Assembly (NCBI GenBank): GCA_965262455.1
Contig: CBDHFH010000002.1
Span: 62,001 to 126,000, forward strand
Direction of reading: 5' to 3'
DNA: 64,000 nt
Origin: UBA1858 sp965262455
Lineage (GTDB): Bacteria; Pseudomonadota; Gammaproteobacteria; UBA4575
The translations under genes and the position numbers were made by a program. A model generated the notes under the pieces. The model did no database searches, had not been told where the DNA came from, and saw only the letters and a list, made by a program, of their open reading frames with translations. This document shows, one piece after another, positions 55,398 to 64,000 of this stretch. Positions within the stretch are counted from its first letter, which is position 1. Each line of letters starts with the position of its first letter.

Positions 55398-55904
55398 TTA
55401 AAAATTAATGTCCCAATCAACTACCATCTTGTTATTTTGTAAATCGATGGTTTTTACTACTTGTTCTCTTATATATGGAATGAGGTGTTCAGATTTTGCA
55501 GTATCACTGACAACAATCACATCATTAGCACCTGTTTCCATTAACTCTTTAATCTTTCCAATACGCTTGTTTTCACAATCGTATACGTCCATACCAATCA
55601 ACTGATACCAGTAATATTCATTGTCTGGTAACGTGTCTAACTGATCAGCAGACACCCATATGTTCTTATTCAGCAGCAACACTGCCGCATCTCGACTATC
55701 GATGCCTTTTAGCTTCGCAATTACACCAGATTTGTGTGCCTGGCCAAGCTCTACTTCTAGCGGACGATTTTGTTCGTCTCCTAACAACCAATTTTTATAT
55801 TCAAGGATGTTGTGTCTGGGTTGTGTATATGAAAATACCTTAACCCAACCTTTTACTCCAAACAGGCCATTTATTGTGCCTAATAATACTTTCTCATCTT
55901 TCAA
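55398..55904 (-). CDS. rimM: 16S rRNA processing protein RimM
   Basis: Binds S19 and helps 30S head maturation. 168 residues: N-terminal RimM domain (VLLGTINGLFGVKGWVKVFS) and C-terminal PRC barrel (YYWYQLIGMDVYD, ELMETGANDVIVV, LIPYIREQVV). No ATG fits; the first usable start is TTG at 55904, with AAGG 12 bases upstream, which is far. Confidence 0.95.
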   Translation of the reverse strand: MKDEKVLLGTINGLFGVKGWVKVFSYTQPRHNILEYKNWLLGDEQNRPLEVELGQAHKSGVIAKLKGIDSRDAAVLLLNKNIWVSADQLDTLPDNEYYWYQLIGMDVYDCENKRIGKIKELMETGANDVIVVSDTAKSEHLIPYIREQVVKTIDLQNNKMVVDWDINF

Positions 55905-55969
55905 GCTTGAGACGTACCTTCAGTCATTCAAGCATTACACTATTAAACACGTGCACCACTTTGTGGTGT

Positions 55970-56218
55970 TTAAGCAGCTGTATCGACGTCTTTTAGTAAT
56001 GATTCCACTCGCTCTGAAGGCTTTGCGCCAACGCCTCGCCAGTAGCCTACGCGCTCCATATCAACATGAAGTCGGACTTCCTGGCCGGTAGCACGTGGGT
56101 TGAAATATCCAAGGCGCTCAATATATCCGCTGTCACGTCGCTTACGTGAGTCTGTTACGACAATGTGATAGAAAGGACGCTTCTTCGCGCCACCGCGAGC
56201 TAATCTTATAGTAACCAT
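55970..56218 (-). CDS. rpsP: 30S ribosomal protein S16
   Basis: 82 residues beginning MVTIRLARGGAKKRPFYHIVV, the S16 signature, with ERLGYFNPRA. First gene of the operon rpsP-rimM-trmD-rplS. About 160 bases without a gene precede it. Confidence 0.98.
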   Translation of the reverse strand: MVTIRLARGGAKKRPFYHIVVTDSRKRRDSGYIERLGYFNPRATGQEVRLHVDMERVGYWRGVGAKPSERVESLLKDVDTAA

Positions 56219-56381
56219 AATTTTTGCTTAATTTGCTAGTGTAATGAACCGCTTATATCAACGGCGAACCGCGCATTGTACGGATATTGCAATAAATTTA
56301 AAGCATAAATTTTAGTCTGGCATACCTTCCTATGCAATTGCCCAGTGATAGAGATTTTTGCCTTGAATCGAAACGATTATT

Positions 56382-56756
56382 TCAGTCTTCTTGGTCTTTC
56401 CCTGCCCAATAACCGCAATAAGGGCAATCCTGATCAATGCCATAGTCTTCGCCACGATAGTGCGGACAACCGATAATTCTTTTTTCCATTGAGATTGTAG
56501 GGATATTTTCTTCAACAATCAGTTTATCAATATGCTCGAGAATCTCGCTATCATTACGTACATCTTTATCACTCTCCCATTCCGATATCAGCCTCAGCGG
56601 GTCATCATCTGACATAGATGCTTTGAGTTTAATCTTAGTAGCTTTTTTGTTATCCGGTCCGTAGAAACCAATCTTTACAAGCGGATAACCACAAAACCCT
56701 CGATTAGACTTTTTATTCAGCCTTTTCAGTATGCGTTCAGCTTTAACATTGGCCAT
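56382..56756 (-). CDS. Conserved zinc-ribbon-like protein, unknown
   Basis: 124 residues from the second of two adjacent ATGs. The N-terminus ANVKAERILKRLNKKSNRGF and the segment YPLVKIGFYGPDNKKATKI match a conserved proteobacterial family I know only as hypothetical. The C-terminus has a Cys/His cluster (CPHYRGEDYG then CPYCGYWAG) likely to bind zinc. Encoded 17 bases after the DUF1513 gene on the same strand, so probably co-transcribed. Confidence 0.8.
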   Translation of the reverse strand: MANVKAERILKRLNKKSNRGFCGYPLVKIGFYGPDNKKATKIKLKASMSDDDPLRLISEWESDKDVRNDSEILEHIDKLIVEENIPTISMEKRIIGCPHYRGEDYGIDQDCPYCGYWAGKDQED

Positions 56757-56776
56757 CAATGAACTTCGTCGAAGAT

Positions 56777-57910
56777 CTAATAGCTGTAAGCAGCTAAATG
56801 TGAGCCTGTGATGGCTATATCGACATCGTAACCTGCAACCGGCTCGAATGTTTGCGCATCAATCATACCCAATTTACTGTTGGGTTTATCATAGCTAAAA
56901 ATATAATTTTTCTTATCGAGTGTCATAGTGACACCTCGAGGATGAGTCACTTTTATTGTGTGTACCATCTCTTTAGTATTCAAATCCCAAAAGGTTATCC
57001 GGCCTGCATCGGGTGTGGTCGCGGCTGCAATGCTTCTTGTGTCATCAATGCACACACTTAAGGTCTCACCAACCATTTTGTTTAAAATATTACTTGGGCC
57101 TTTAGCCGTACTTAGTTTTTTATTTAGGCCGCCTATAGTCACTCCACCATTTTTCTTTGCGGGCGAACCTTCACGTGGTGCAGAAACCACGACAATATCA
57201 CCATTGTCTGCTACAGCTACATGCCCAGCGTTAAATCGCTTGTTATCTATAGGTAGTTTCTGAATTAGCTTTTGGGAGGTAAGATCGACATATGTCACAC
57301 TGCCAAGTTCTTTTTCTCCCAGCAAACCACCTCCATTAGTGATGATCATGGTTTTACCATCGTTTAAGATTTGGCAATCATGAGGCCTTGGACCATAGCT
57401 GGGGAATTCTCCTATCTCTTCCAGTGTCGCAGCATCTCGCATAACAATCAGGCCCTTATAATCTCCCTTGGTAATTGTTTCTGCAGAATACAAAATTTTA
57501 CCATCAGGTGAATATGCACCATGCCCATAAAATTGCCGCTCTTGCTCACATGGTATGTCTCGCAAAACTTGTCCAGTAGATAGATCAAGCTCGCATGCTC
57601 CCGGACCACGTTTCTCAAACACAGCGGCTATATTTGGCTTGACCGGGTTGAAAGTTATACCGTGCCCAAGAAAAGAAGTTTTCACTACTCCACAATTGAA
57701 ATTAGGATCATCCAAATCTACAGTGAGTTGGAAGTACTCAAGCTTGCCTTCTGCATTGGGCCGCCCAGTGTAGCCAATCACAAAACCTAAATTAGGATTG
57801 TTATTTGCGCCTATACCTACGCCACCATATGCATTTAGCGCTTTTACACTCGGTGGTTTTAACGCTGCTCCTGAAAGAGTCCCGCTTTTTACGATCTGAT
57901 TTGAAACCAT
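56777..57910 (-). CDS. DUF1513 beta-propeller protein
   Basis: 377 residues of repeating blades with YGHGAYSPDGKILYSAE, FPSYGPRPHDCQILNDGKTMIITNGG and HVAVADNGDIVVVS, the DUF1513 pattern. Family members are often exported and found with iron-uptake genes such as imelysin genes; this copy lacks a signal peptide, and no such gene is nearby. It and its zinc-ribbon partner lie between ffh and rpsP, which are usually adjacent. Confidence 0.82.
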   Translation of the reverse strand: MVSNQIVKSGTLSGAALKPPSVKALNAYGGVGIGANNNPNLGFVIGYTGRPNAEGKLEYFQLTVDLDDPNFNCGVVKTSFLGHGITFNPVKPNIAAVFEKRGPGACELDLSTGQVLRDIPCEQERQFYGHGAYSPDGKILYSAETITKGDYKGLIVMRDAATLEEIGEFPSYGPRPHDCQILNDGKTMIITNGGGLLGEKELGSVTYVDLTSQKLIQKLPIDNKRFNAGHVAVADNGDIVVVSAPREGSPAKKNGGVTIGGLNKKLSTAKGPSNILNKMVGETLSVCIDDTRSIAAATTPDAGRITFWDLNTKEMVHTIKVTHPRGVTMTLDKKNYIFSYDKPNSKLGMIDAQTFEPVAGYDVDIAITGSHLAAYSY

Positions 57911-58036
57911 ATTTTCACTGACTAGATTTTAGCTTTATGTCTCTACAACCTAGCAATGATTTATTACGGTTTTGTTACTTTAAGAGATGAGTAAGAAAGA
58001 AATGTTAAGCGTGATAGTGCAGCAAGTTTTAGAGGA

Positions 58037-59398
58037 TTACATTGGCATATTAGGGGGCATTTTGCCTTGCATGGCGCGCATCATATTTTTCATGCCGCCT
58101 TTTTTAGAGAATTTTTTCATCATTTTGCGCATTTGAGTATATTGCTTGAGAAGACGATTCACATCTTGAACCTGCATGCCAGAACCGGCAGCTATGCGCT
58201 GTTTTCGAGTTGCTTTAATGATATCCGGGAAACGACGTTCTTTGGGGGTCATTGAGTCAATCATGGCCACCATATGAATGACTGATTTATCGCTCGCCTG
58301 AGCCTTCATGGCATCTGTGAGGTTACCTGCACCGGGAAGTTTATCAATCAGACCGTCCACTCCACCCATTTTTTGCATTTGTAACAATTGAGAGCGCAGA
58401 TCATTTAAGCTAAATCCTTTACCGCTTTTAAGTTTTTTAGCGAGACGATCCGCCTCTTTATGATCTACTTTTTGTTGTGCTTCTTCGACCAGTGAGACGA
58501 CATCACCCATGCCTAAAATACGAGAGGCAACTCGATCTGGATGGAAGGGTTCTATACCATCCACTTTTTCACCGGTACCTAAAAACTTAATCGGTTTGCC
58601 AGTGATCTCGCGTACCGATAATGCCGCCCCGCCACGCGCATCCCCATCGGTTTTTGTCAGAACGACGCCCGTTAGAGGTAGCGCATCATTAAACGCTTGC
58701 GCTGACAAAGCCGCATCTTGTCCACTCATGCTGTCGACGACAAATAGTGTCTCAACTGGATTGATTGCCGTATGCAGTAATTTAATTTCATCCATCATGT
58801 CTGCATCAACATGCAAACGACCTGCTGTGTCGACAAATAAAATATCGAAATGATTTATTTGGGCATAATTAATCGCATTGTTGGCAATATCTAGTGGCGA
58901 CTGCTCGATATTACTGGGAATGAATTGCACCCCTACTTGATTGGCTAATGTTTCTAGTTGTTTGATCGCAGCCGGGCGGTAGATATCACAACTCACGACA
59001 CTGATTTTTTTATTCTCAGTCTCTGCTAAGCGCTTAGCTAATTTTGCAATGGTTGTTGTTTTACCAGCACCTTGCAAGCCTGCCACCAACACAATTGCCG
59101 GGGGTTGCGTATTTAGCTGTAACTGCTCGTTAGCATCTCCCATTAAGTGTACAAGTTCATCTTGCACAACTTTAATAAATGCTTGGCCAGGAGTGATATT
59201 TTCAATCACCTCTTGCCCAATAGCAGCTTGACGCACACGCTCTATGAATGACTTAACCACCGGTAAAGCAACATCCGCTTCCAGCAATGCCATGCGTACT
59301 TCACGCAATGCTTCCTGGATGTTGTCTTCAGTGAGGCGCGCTTGTCCGCGCAACTTACCAACTGTGTCAGACAGACGTTTGGTTAAATTATCAAACAT
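58037..59398 (-). CDS. ffh: Signal recognition particle protein Ffh
   Basis: GTPase that targets membrane proteins co-translationally. 453 residues: N domain, G domain with GLQGAGKTTTIAKLA (about 107-121), DTAGR and TKTDGDARGG, and a Met-rich M domain at the end (MRKMMKKFSKKGGMKNMMRA). Divergent from ypjD with the phosphodiesterase gene between. Confidence 0.98.
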   Translation of the reverse strand: MFDNLTKRLSDTVGKLRGQARLTEDNIQEALREVRMALLEADVALPVVKSFIERVRQAAIGQEVIENITPGQAFIKVVQDELVHLMGDANEQLQLNTQPPAIVLVAGLQGAGKTTTIAKLAKRLAETENKKISVVSCDIYRPAAIKQLETLANQVGVQFIPSNIEQSPLDIANNAINYAQINHFDILFVDTAGRLHVDADMMDEIKLLHTAINPVETLFVVDSMSGQDAALSAQAFNDALPLTGVVLTKTDGDARGGAALSVREITGKPIKFLGTGEKVDGIEPFHPDRVASRILGMGDVVSLVEEAQQKVDHKEADRLAKKLKSGKGFSLNDLRSQLLQMQKMGGVDGLIDKLPGAGNLTDAMKAQASDKSVIHMVAMIDSMTPKERRFPDIIKATRKQRIAAGSGMQVQDVNRLLKQYTQMRKMMKKFSKKGGMKNMMRAMQGKMPPNMPM

Positions 59399-59546
59399 AT
59401 TGGATTTCTCAATAAAAAAACGAATTAACTAAGGGCATTTAGTTTAACCGCAACGCACTGATACAGCCATTGTTTTAACAATTAGCATAACAAATACCAG
59501 AAAAACCCAATGATAAATGGGCAATTAACGGACTAGCTTCAAGCAG

Positions 59547-60314
59547 CTAAAGTGATAGGGTCTCTCCACAGGAGATCGATCTAAGATTACGTTGCGGCAT
59601 CGCAGCATGAAGTTCTTGCATAATTTTTTCTTCTTCACCAGGTTGCAAATGCGACACACAAATCTGCGGGTCATGAGTTAACACTTGTAATTCTTGTGCA
59701 AGTGATTGTGGTGAAAAATGTTTGGCTTGATTTGCGATTTCCGATCTTTCATCAGCAAACGCACATTCAACAATCAATAAATCAACATTTTTTTGCTGAT
59801 TCAATGCACGCCATAATTTCGGTGCAGAGGCAGTATCACCACTGAACGCAAAGCTGCTCGAGGTATTCTGGACGATATAGCCCACTGCTGGAACGGTGTG
59901 CTCCACTTCAATCATAGTAAACTGGTTGCTATCAATGCTAATGGTTTGTTCAGGCTCCATGGCAACAAACTGTACAACTGCTTTATCTTCGCTAGGCAAT
60001 GAAAAGAAATTTGGCCAAATCTTCCAGTTAAAAATATGTTCCATCAGTACCTGGTAAGTGTTTGGCTGACAGTACACCTTAAGCGGCTCTTCAAGTAATT
60101 GCTCATATATGGTGTCCACCAGAAGAGGTAACCCTGCAATATGATCAAGATGACTATGTGTAATGAACACATGTTTGATCTGAAATAGCTCATCTAGAGG
60201 GAGATCACCCACGCCAGTTCCACAATCTAATAACGTATTGGCATTAACGCGCAACGCTGTGGTCCTTAAACCACTTCCAATACCGCCGCTGCAACCCAAA
60301 ACATTTATTTTCAT
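59547..60314 (-). CDS. Metallo-beta-lactamase-fold hydrolase, class II cyclic-nucleotide phosphodiesterase-like
   Basis: 255 residues with the dinuclear metal motif THSHLDH (His53, His55, Asp57, His58), a further Asp in FSGDTAS and a distal His in CVSHLQPGE. The start MKINVLGCSGGIGSGLRTTA and spacing resemble class II cyclic-nucleotide phosphodiesterases (PF02112) such as CpdA-unrelated yeast PDE1 types. Cyclic AMP as substrate is inferred only. It lies between ffh and ypjD. Confidence 0.85.
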   Translation of the reverse strand: MKINVLGCSGGIGSGLRTTALRVNANTLLDCGTGVGDLPLDELFQIKHVFITHSHLDHIAGLPLLVDTIYEQLLEEPLKVYCQPNTYQVLMEHIFNWKIWPNFFSLPSEDKAVVQFVAMEPEQTISIDSNQFTMIEVEHTVPAVGYIVQNTSSSFAFSGDTASAPKLWRALNQQKNVDLLIVECAFADERSEIANQAKHFSPQSLAQELQVLTHDPQICVSHLQPGEEEKIMQELHAAMPQRNLRSISCGETLSL

Positions 60315-60465
60315 GTGGCTATTATAATCGTAATTTGTGAGCTCTTAGTGCCTGCTGATCCTAGCACCCGGAATTCAGTTGAAATGTCTAATACATCGCA
60401 ATGTACTGAATTCACTCAGATAATTAGTTTAGATTACCGACAGATGATAATTCGATTGACATTAC

Positions 60466-61290
60466 ATGTCATCAAGGCTAATTAATAGCATGATGATCGG
60501 AATACTCTCAGTAATACTCTGCGCACTGACTACTCTAGGGATCTGGATACACATCCAAGCACTCGCTATTGGTGACGCCTCGGCAAGAATCAAATTCCTT
60601 GCTCCCTGGGGACTTGCGCTAGTGACTATGGCAGTAATGGCCTCTAGCAGAATATTTACCGAGCAGGGTATTGATTTTGATTTCTATAACTCATTGTTCG
60701 TTGCAGCGTTCGTCATATCTGCACTGCTATTTTTAGTCAGTATTTTTAAACAAGTTGAGCACCTAGGACTGATTGTTCTTCCAATTGCCTTAATTACAAT
60801 CACACTAAACTTAATTTTTCTCAAACCAGGGAGTGAAGAGTCTTACAGCACCGGGATACAAATGCATATAATTTTCTCAATTATAGCTTTCAGTATCTTA
60901 GGTCTCGCGGCCGTACAAGCAATTTTGCTTTTTTTTCAGGATAAAGCACTCAAGCAACATAGCAATGTAAAAATGTTGCGCGGCATTCCCTCCTTACATG
61001 AGAGTGAAACACTATTATTTCAATCCATCACCCTGGGCGTGACTGTGCTAACAGTCGCATTAGTATCAGGCTTTATTTATCTGGAAGATATGTTTGCACA
61101 ACACTTAGCACACAAAACCATACTATCTTCACTCGCCTGGGTTGTATTCGTTGTCCTGTTATGGGGAAGAGCCCAGTTTGGCTGGCGTGGTAGCACTGCA
61201 ATACGCTGGTCGCTGTCTGGCTTTACATTCTTAATCCTGGCCTATTTTGGCAGCAAGTTCGTCTTGGAATTGGTTCTTTATAACACTTAG
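60466..61290 (+). CDS. ypjD: CcsA/HemX-type inner-membrane protein YpjD
   Basis: 274 residues with about eight membrane helices, related to cytochrome c assembly protein CcsA but of the short YpjD type. Conserved features: HIIFSIIAFSILGLAAVQAILL, PSLHESETLLFQSITLGV and WVVFVVLLWGRAQFGWRGSTAIRW. In E. coli the order is also ffh, ypjD, then a corB (yfjD) gene. Haem or cytochrome handling is a family guess. Confidence 0.92.
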   Translation: MSSRLINSMMIGILSVILCALTTLGIWIHIQALAIGDASARIKFLAPWGLALVTMAVMASSRIFTEQGIDFDFYNSLFVAAFVISALLFLVSIFKQVEHLGLIVLPIALITITLNLIFLKPGSEESYSTGIQMHIIFSIIAFSILGLAAVQAILLFFQDKALKQHSNVKMLRGIPSLHESETLLFQSITLGVTVLTVALVSGFIYLEDMFAQHLAHKTILSSLAWVVFVVLLWGRAQFGWRGSTAIRWSLSGFTFLILAYFGSKFVLELVLYNT

Positions 61291-61371
61291 ACATCTAAGT
61301 GCGCTTGACAAGCCGGGACATTATTACGTACAACAGTAGCGTGATTGACTACGGGAGGAGCACACAAGCTC

Positions 61372-62655
61372 TTGGACGACTACTCGATAAGTACCTTATT
61401 TATCATACTTGGGGTACTGCTATTTTTATCAGCATTCTTTTCCGGATCAGAAACAGCTTTAATGGCCTTAAACCGTTATCGCTTAAGACATCTTGCCAAC
61501 AAAGGCCATCGTGGTGCACATCTAGCACAAAACCTTCTTAAGAAACCTGATCGGTTGATTGGATTAATCTTATTAGGCAATAACATTGTTAACTTAGTCG
61601 CGTCGCCTTTAGCTGCTTACCTGGGTTATCGTCTATATGGTGATGTAGGCGTATTCGCTGCAACCGTGATGTTTATTATTGCCGTATTGATATTTGCTGA
61701 AGTCACACCTAAAACTCTGGCCGCACTACACCCTGAAAAGTTTGCCTTCCCAGCCTCATATATTTATACCCCATTACAATATGTCACCTACCCTGCTGTG
61801 CTGCTAATTAATGCTATTGCTAACGGCATACTTAAGGTGTTTGGGTTTAATGTTAAAAGCGAAGGGCTTAGCTCACTTAGTCGCGAGGAATTACGTACCG
61901 TCGTAAAAGAAGCAGGCAGCTTAATTCCCAGCGCTCACCAGGACATGTTAATAAGCATTTTAGATTTAGAATCAATTACCGTGGAAGACATTATGATCCC
62001 ACGAAATGATGTCATGGGTGTTGATCTAGATAAGGATTGGGAATCAATTCGCTCACAAATAGTTAATGCCCCTTTTACACGTATGCCTGTTTATCAGGAA
62101 AACTTGGATAATATTATTGGGTTTATCCACATGCGGAAAATATTTCCACGCATTGTAGAAGATAAAATTACCCTTGAAGAACTGAAAGAAAATTTACGCG
62201 AACCCTATTTCATACCTGAAAGCACGAGTCTAAATCGGCAATTACTCAACTTCCAACGCGAAAAAAGACGTATTGCACTTGCAGTCGATGAATATGGCGA
62301 TATCCAGGGCCTGGTAACGTTGGAAGACTTGCTTGAGGAAATCGTCGGTGAATTCACCAATGACCCCTCCTCTTTGATGACTGATATCCATCCGCAGGAA
62401 GATGGCAGTTATGTCATCGATGGAAGCACACACGTGCGTGATGTCAACAAGGCTTTGCAATGGAATTTACATGATGATGGCCCTCGCACTATTAACGGAT
62501 TAGTACTAGAGCACTTAGAAACAATTCCAGAAACCGGAACCTCGGTACTTATTGACGGTCACCCGATAGAAATTGTGCGCATGCTGAATAATTCAATTCG
62601 TACTGTGCGCATCCAGCCGTCTGTTAACTCCATTAAAAAATCTGTAAATAGTTAA
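61372..62655 (+). CDS. corB: CorB/YfjD-type CNNM-CBS membrane protein
   Basis: 427 residues: a CNNM (DUF21) membrane domain (about 1-180), a CBS pair (about 190-330, VEDIMIPRNDVMGVD and IALAVDEYGDIQGLVTLEDLLEEIVGE) and a CorC_HlyC domain at the end. Thought to aid magnesium export or resistance. The start is TTG 61372: GGGAGGAG lies about 11 bases upstream, and the N-terminus aligns with the E. coli protein (both have S-x-S/T-T-L-x-I-I). Confidence 0.92.
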   Translation: MDDYSISTLFIILGVLLFLSAFFSGSETALMALNRYRLRHLANKGHRGAHLAQNLLKKPDRLIGLILLGNNIVNLVASPLAAYLGYRLYGDVGVFAATVMFIIAVLIFAEVTPKTLAALHPEKFAFPASYIYTPLQYVTYPAVLLINAIANGILKVFGFNVKSEGLSSLSREELRTVVKEAGSLIPSAHQDMLISILDLESITVEDIMIPRNDVMGVDLDKDWESIRSQIVNAPFTRMPVYQENLDNIIGFIHMRKIFPRIVEDKITLEELKENLREPYFIPESTSLNRQLLNFQREKRRIALAVDEYGDIQGLVTLEDLLEEIVGEFTNDPSSLMTDIHPQEDGSYVIDGSTHVRDVNKALQWNLHDDGPRTINGLVLEHLETIPETGTSVLIDGHPIEIVRMLNNSIRTVRIQPSVNSIKKSVNS

Positions 62656-62714
62656 TTATCTATGTTGCGATGAAGCTCTACGAATAGACGTCCAATAACA
62701 AACTCGCAGTCTTT

Positions 62715-63122
62715 TTATTGCATTGGTACACAGGCGCCTAAGGTCAATACGACAGAATCTCTATTCCTTCGTGTGCTGTGCACATAAGAGCGAGTATCCG
62801 TGATTGAAAACTTCATTGTATTGATGTCCATTATAAAATTTCCACCAAGATCGCAATTGAGTACATTTTCTTGCAGTGTTGAACATGATGTATGTTCAAG
62901 CTCAAGATCATAGTCATACACTGTCCAGGATGCATCATTTAATTTAACCAGATATCTTGCGTCTGCCCTGAATCGCTCGCGTAACCAACGACCATTAGTA
63001 TAGTCATAGCCAGTAGACTCTTCTGCGGAGCATAAATAGGATTGCTGATCGGCAAATGCCGATGGAGAGTTACCAAGCGTTAGTACAAACACCAGCGTTA
63101 CAAGGAGTAAATGAAGCTTCAT
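62715..63122 (-). CDS. Secreted small protein, unknown
   Basis: 135 residues with a signal peptide (about 1-24, ending AFA) and a mature part with four cysteines (CSAEESTGYDY, EHTSCS, LNCDLGG, GACVPMQ), probably two disulfides in the periplasm. No family recognised. It converges on corB. Confidence 0.72.
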   Translation of the reverse strand: MKLHLLLVTLVFVLTLGNSPSAFADQQSYLCSAEESTGYDYTNGRWLRERFRADARYLVKLNDASWTVYDYDLELEHTSCSTLQENVLNCDLGGNFIMDINTMKFSITDTRSYVHSTRRNRDSVVLTLGACVPMQ

Positions 63123-63425
63123 TTTAAGTGATTATTTTTTGCCTAAATTATTTTCAGGTTAATGTGCAGCCATGATTCAAACGCACTTACTAGTTACATC
63201 ATGGTCTATTAATGCTGATTATATTCGCATTTGTGACGCAAAGTGAACCAGCATAAAAATGTAGCATAAAGTCTCATTCTTAATTTGTTATACAAAGCGT
63301 ATATCTCTCGGTGATTGACTACACTTGCACTTCACTTTACAAAATCGCGAATATATCCAATTAATTGAGGTACACTAAAGTGTGATAGTGATGAACTCAG
63401 TTATGGCGCTTAGGAACTAGTAGTA
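63123..63425. other. 303-base gap upstream of radA
   Basis: No ORF. A short palindrome ACACTAAAGTGT is at about 63372-63383. TTGCAC near 63326 with a TATAT-type element about 19 bases on is a weak promoter candidate. Nothing else is seen. Confidence 0.5.
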
Positions 63426-64000
63426 ATGGCGAAGTTACAATACCAATGCGATGCGTGTGGACATGCATTCAACAAGTGGAGCGGACAATGCCCCGAATGT
63501 AATGCATGGAACACACTTGAAGAAGCGCGCACCATTCAAACGGGTGGCAAACTGCACGCGATTAATGCTAAACGTGAAAGCCGTGTAGTGCCTCTGGCAG
63601 AAATTGAAACGGTTTCCGAACCAAGATTAAACACGCATATTGGTGAACTTGATCGAGTGCTCGGCGGCGGTATTGTGCACGGTTCAGTGGTACTCCTCGG
63701 CGGCAGCCCGGGAATTGGTAAATCGACGTTACTAATTCAAATGCTGGCTGCTCTGGAACAATATCAAACCTTGTACATTAGCGGGGAAGAGTCCGCCCAA
63801 CAAATTTCACTACGCGCAGAACGATTGGCGCTAAACAAAGATAATATCCGACTGCTGAGCAGCGTATCTTTGGAAGAAATCCTCGCTACTTTGCAATCCA
63901 CCAAACCAAAATTAGTCATCGTCGACTCGATTCAAACTCTTGCCAGCGAACAGCTAAATTCAGCAGCAGGTTCAGTGTCTCAAGTGCGTGAATGCGCTGG
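63426..64000 (+). CDS. radA: DNA repair protein RadA, 5' part
   Basis: Helicase-like ATPase that extends recombination joints. The first 191 codons are present and the gene runs off the window end. The Cys4 zinc finger (C8-x2-C11 and C22-x2-C25), the spacing to GGSPGIGKST (Walker A) and VIVDSIQT (Walker B) identify RadA. Full length is usually about 455 residues. Confidence 0.97.
   Translation, partial: MAKLQYQCDACGHAFNKWSGQCPECNAWNTLEEARTIQTGGKLHAINAKRESRVVPLAEIETVSEPRLNTHIGELDRVLGGGIVHGSVVLLGGSPGIGKSTLLIQMLAALEQYQTLYISGEESAQQISLRAERLALNKDNIRLLSSVSLEEILATLQSTKPKLVIVDSIQTLASEQLNSAAGSVSQVRECA

Noticed and set aside
63225..63245. CRP site upstream of radA (TTTGTGACGCAAAGTGAA).
   Set aside because: Only one half-site matches TGTGA; the other half is absent.

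Overview
The window is chromosomal DNA of a gammaproteobacterium with fairly low GC (about 40%, judged by eye). The evidence is gene content and order. There is a complete Isc cluster (iscR-iscS-iscU-iscA-hscB-hscA-fdx-iscX) running into ndk-rlmN-pilW-rodZ-hisS-yfgM-bamB-der. queA-tgt-yajC-secD-secF lies beside suhB and trmJ, and rpsP-rimM-trmD-rplS lies near ffh, ypjD and corB. zipA, bamB, rodZ, lpxA-type and mpl genes show a Gram-negative envelope. I cannot name the genus. I see no prophage, insertion sequence or CRISPR array.

Layout. 1-3,025: the 3' part of hemL, the remains of a decayed bufferin-type (DUF2282) locus, then a Fur-controlled hemP and a DyP peroxidase gene. 3,100-9,814: seven tightly packed minus-strand genes (lpxA paralogue, membrane protein, mpl, Ser/Thr kinase, LON-domain protein, thioredoxin, ABC exporter). 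10,005-16,761: PilZ protein, ligA, zipA, smc. 16,815-19,137: queF, cysZ, aminotransferase. 19,145-33,809: a long minus-strand housekeeping block from trmJ and iscR down to der. An IscR site overlaps the iscR promoter. In this block rlmN and hscB each carry a one-base frameshift in a homopolymer. 33,889-40,132: suhB, then secF-secD-yajC-tgt-queA. 40,245-40,626: tRNA-Leu(CAA) and tRNA-Arg(CCU).

41,082-51,116 is the accessory part. It holds a MarR regulator, a membrane-anchored BON-OmpA protein translationally linked to a membrane-anchored coiled-coil protein with a C-terminal helix-hairpin domain, two paralogous FHA proteins, an unrecognised 359-residue protein and two tiny membrane-protein ORFs, with yjbQ, a HAD phosphatase gene and ispG in between. 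This and the kinase cluster are the best candidates for undescribed biology. 51,143-64,000 is mostly conserved: ycgN, htpG, rplS-trmD-rimM-rpsP, a DUF1513 protein with a zinc-ribbon partner, ffh, a metallo-beta-lactamase-fold phosphodiesterase homologue, ypjD, corB and the 5' part of radA.

Functional links. Isc genes supply Fe-S clusters to products encoded here (IspG, RlmN). QueF, QueA and Tgt make queuosine in tRNA. YajC-SecDF, YfgM, BamB, Ffh and HtpG act in protein export and folding. The kinase, FHA proteins and PilZ protein suggest phospho- and c-di-GMP signalling, but no direct kinase-FHA link is visible.
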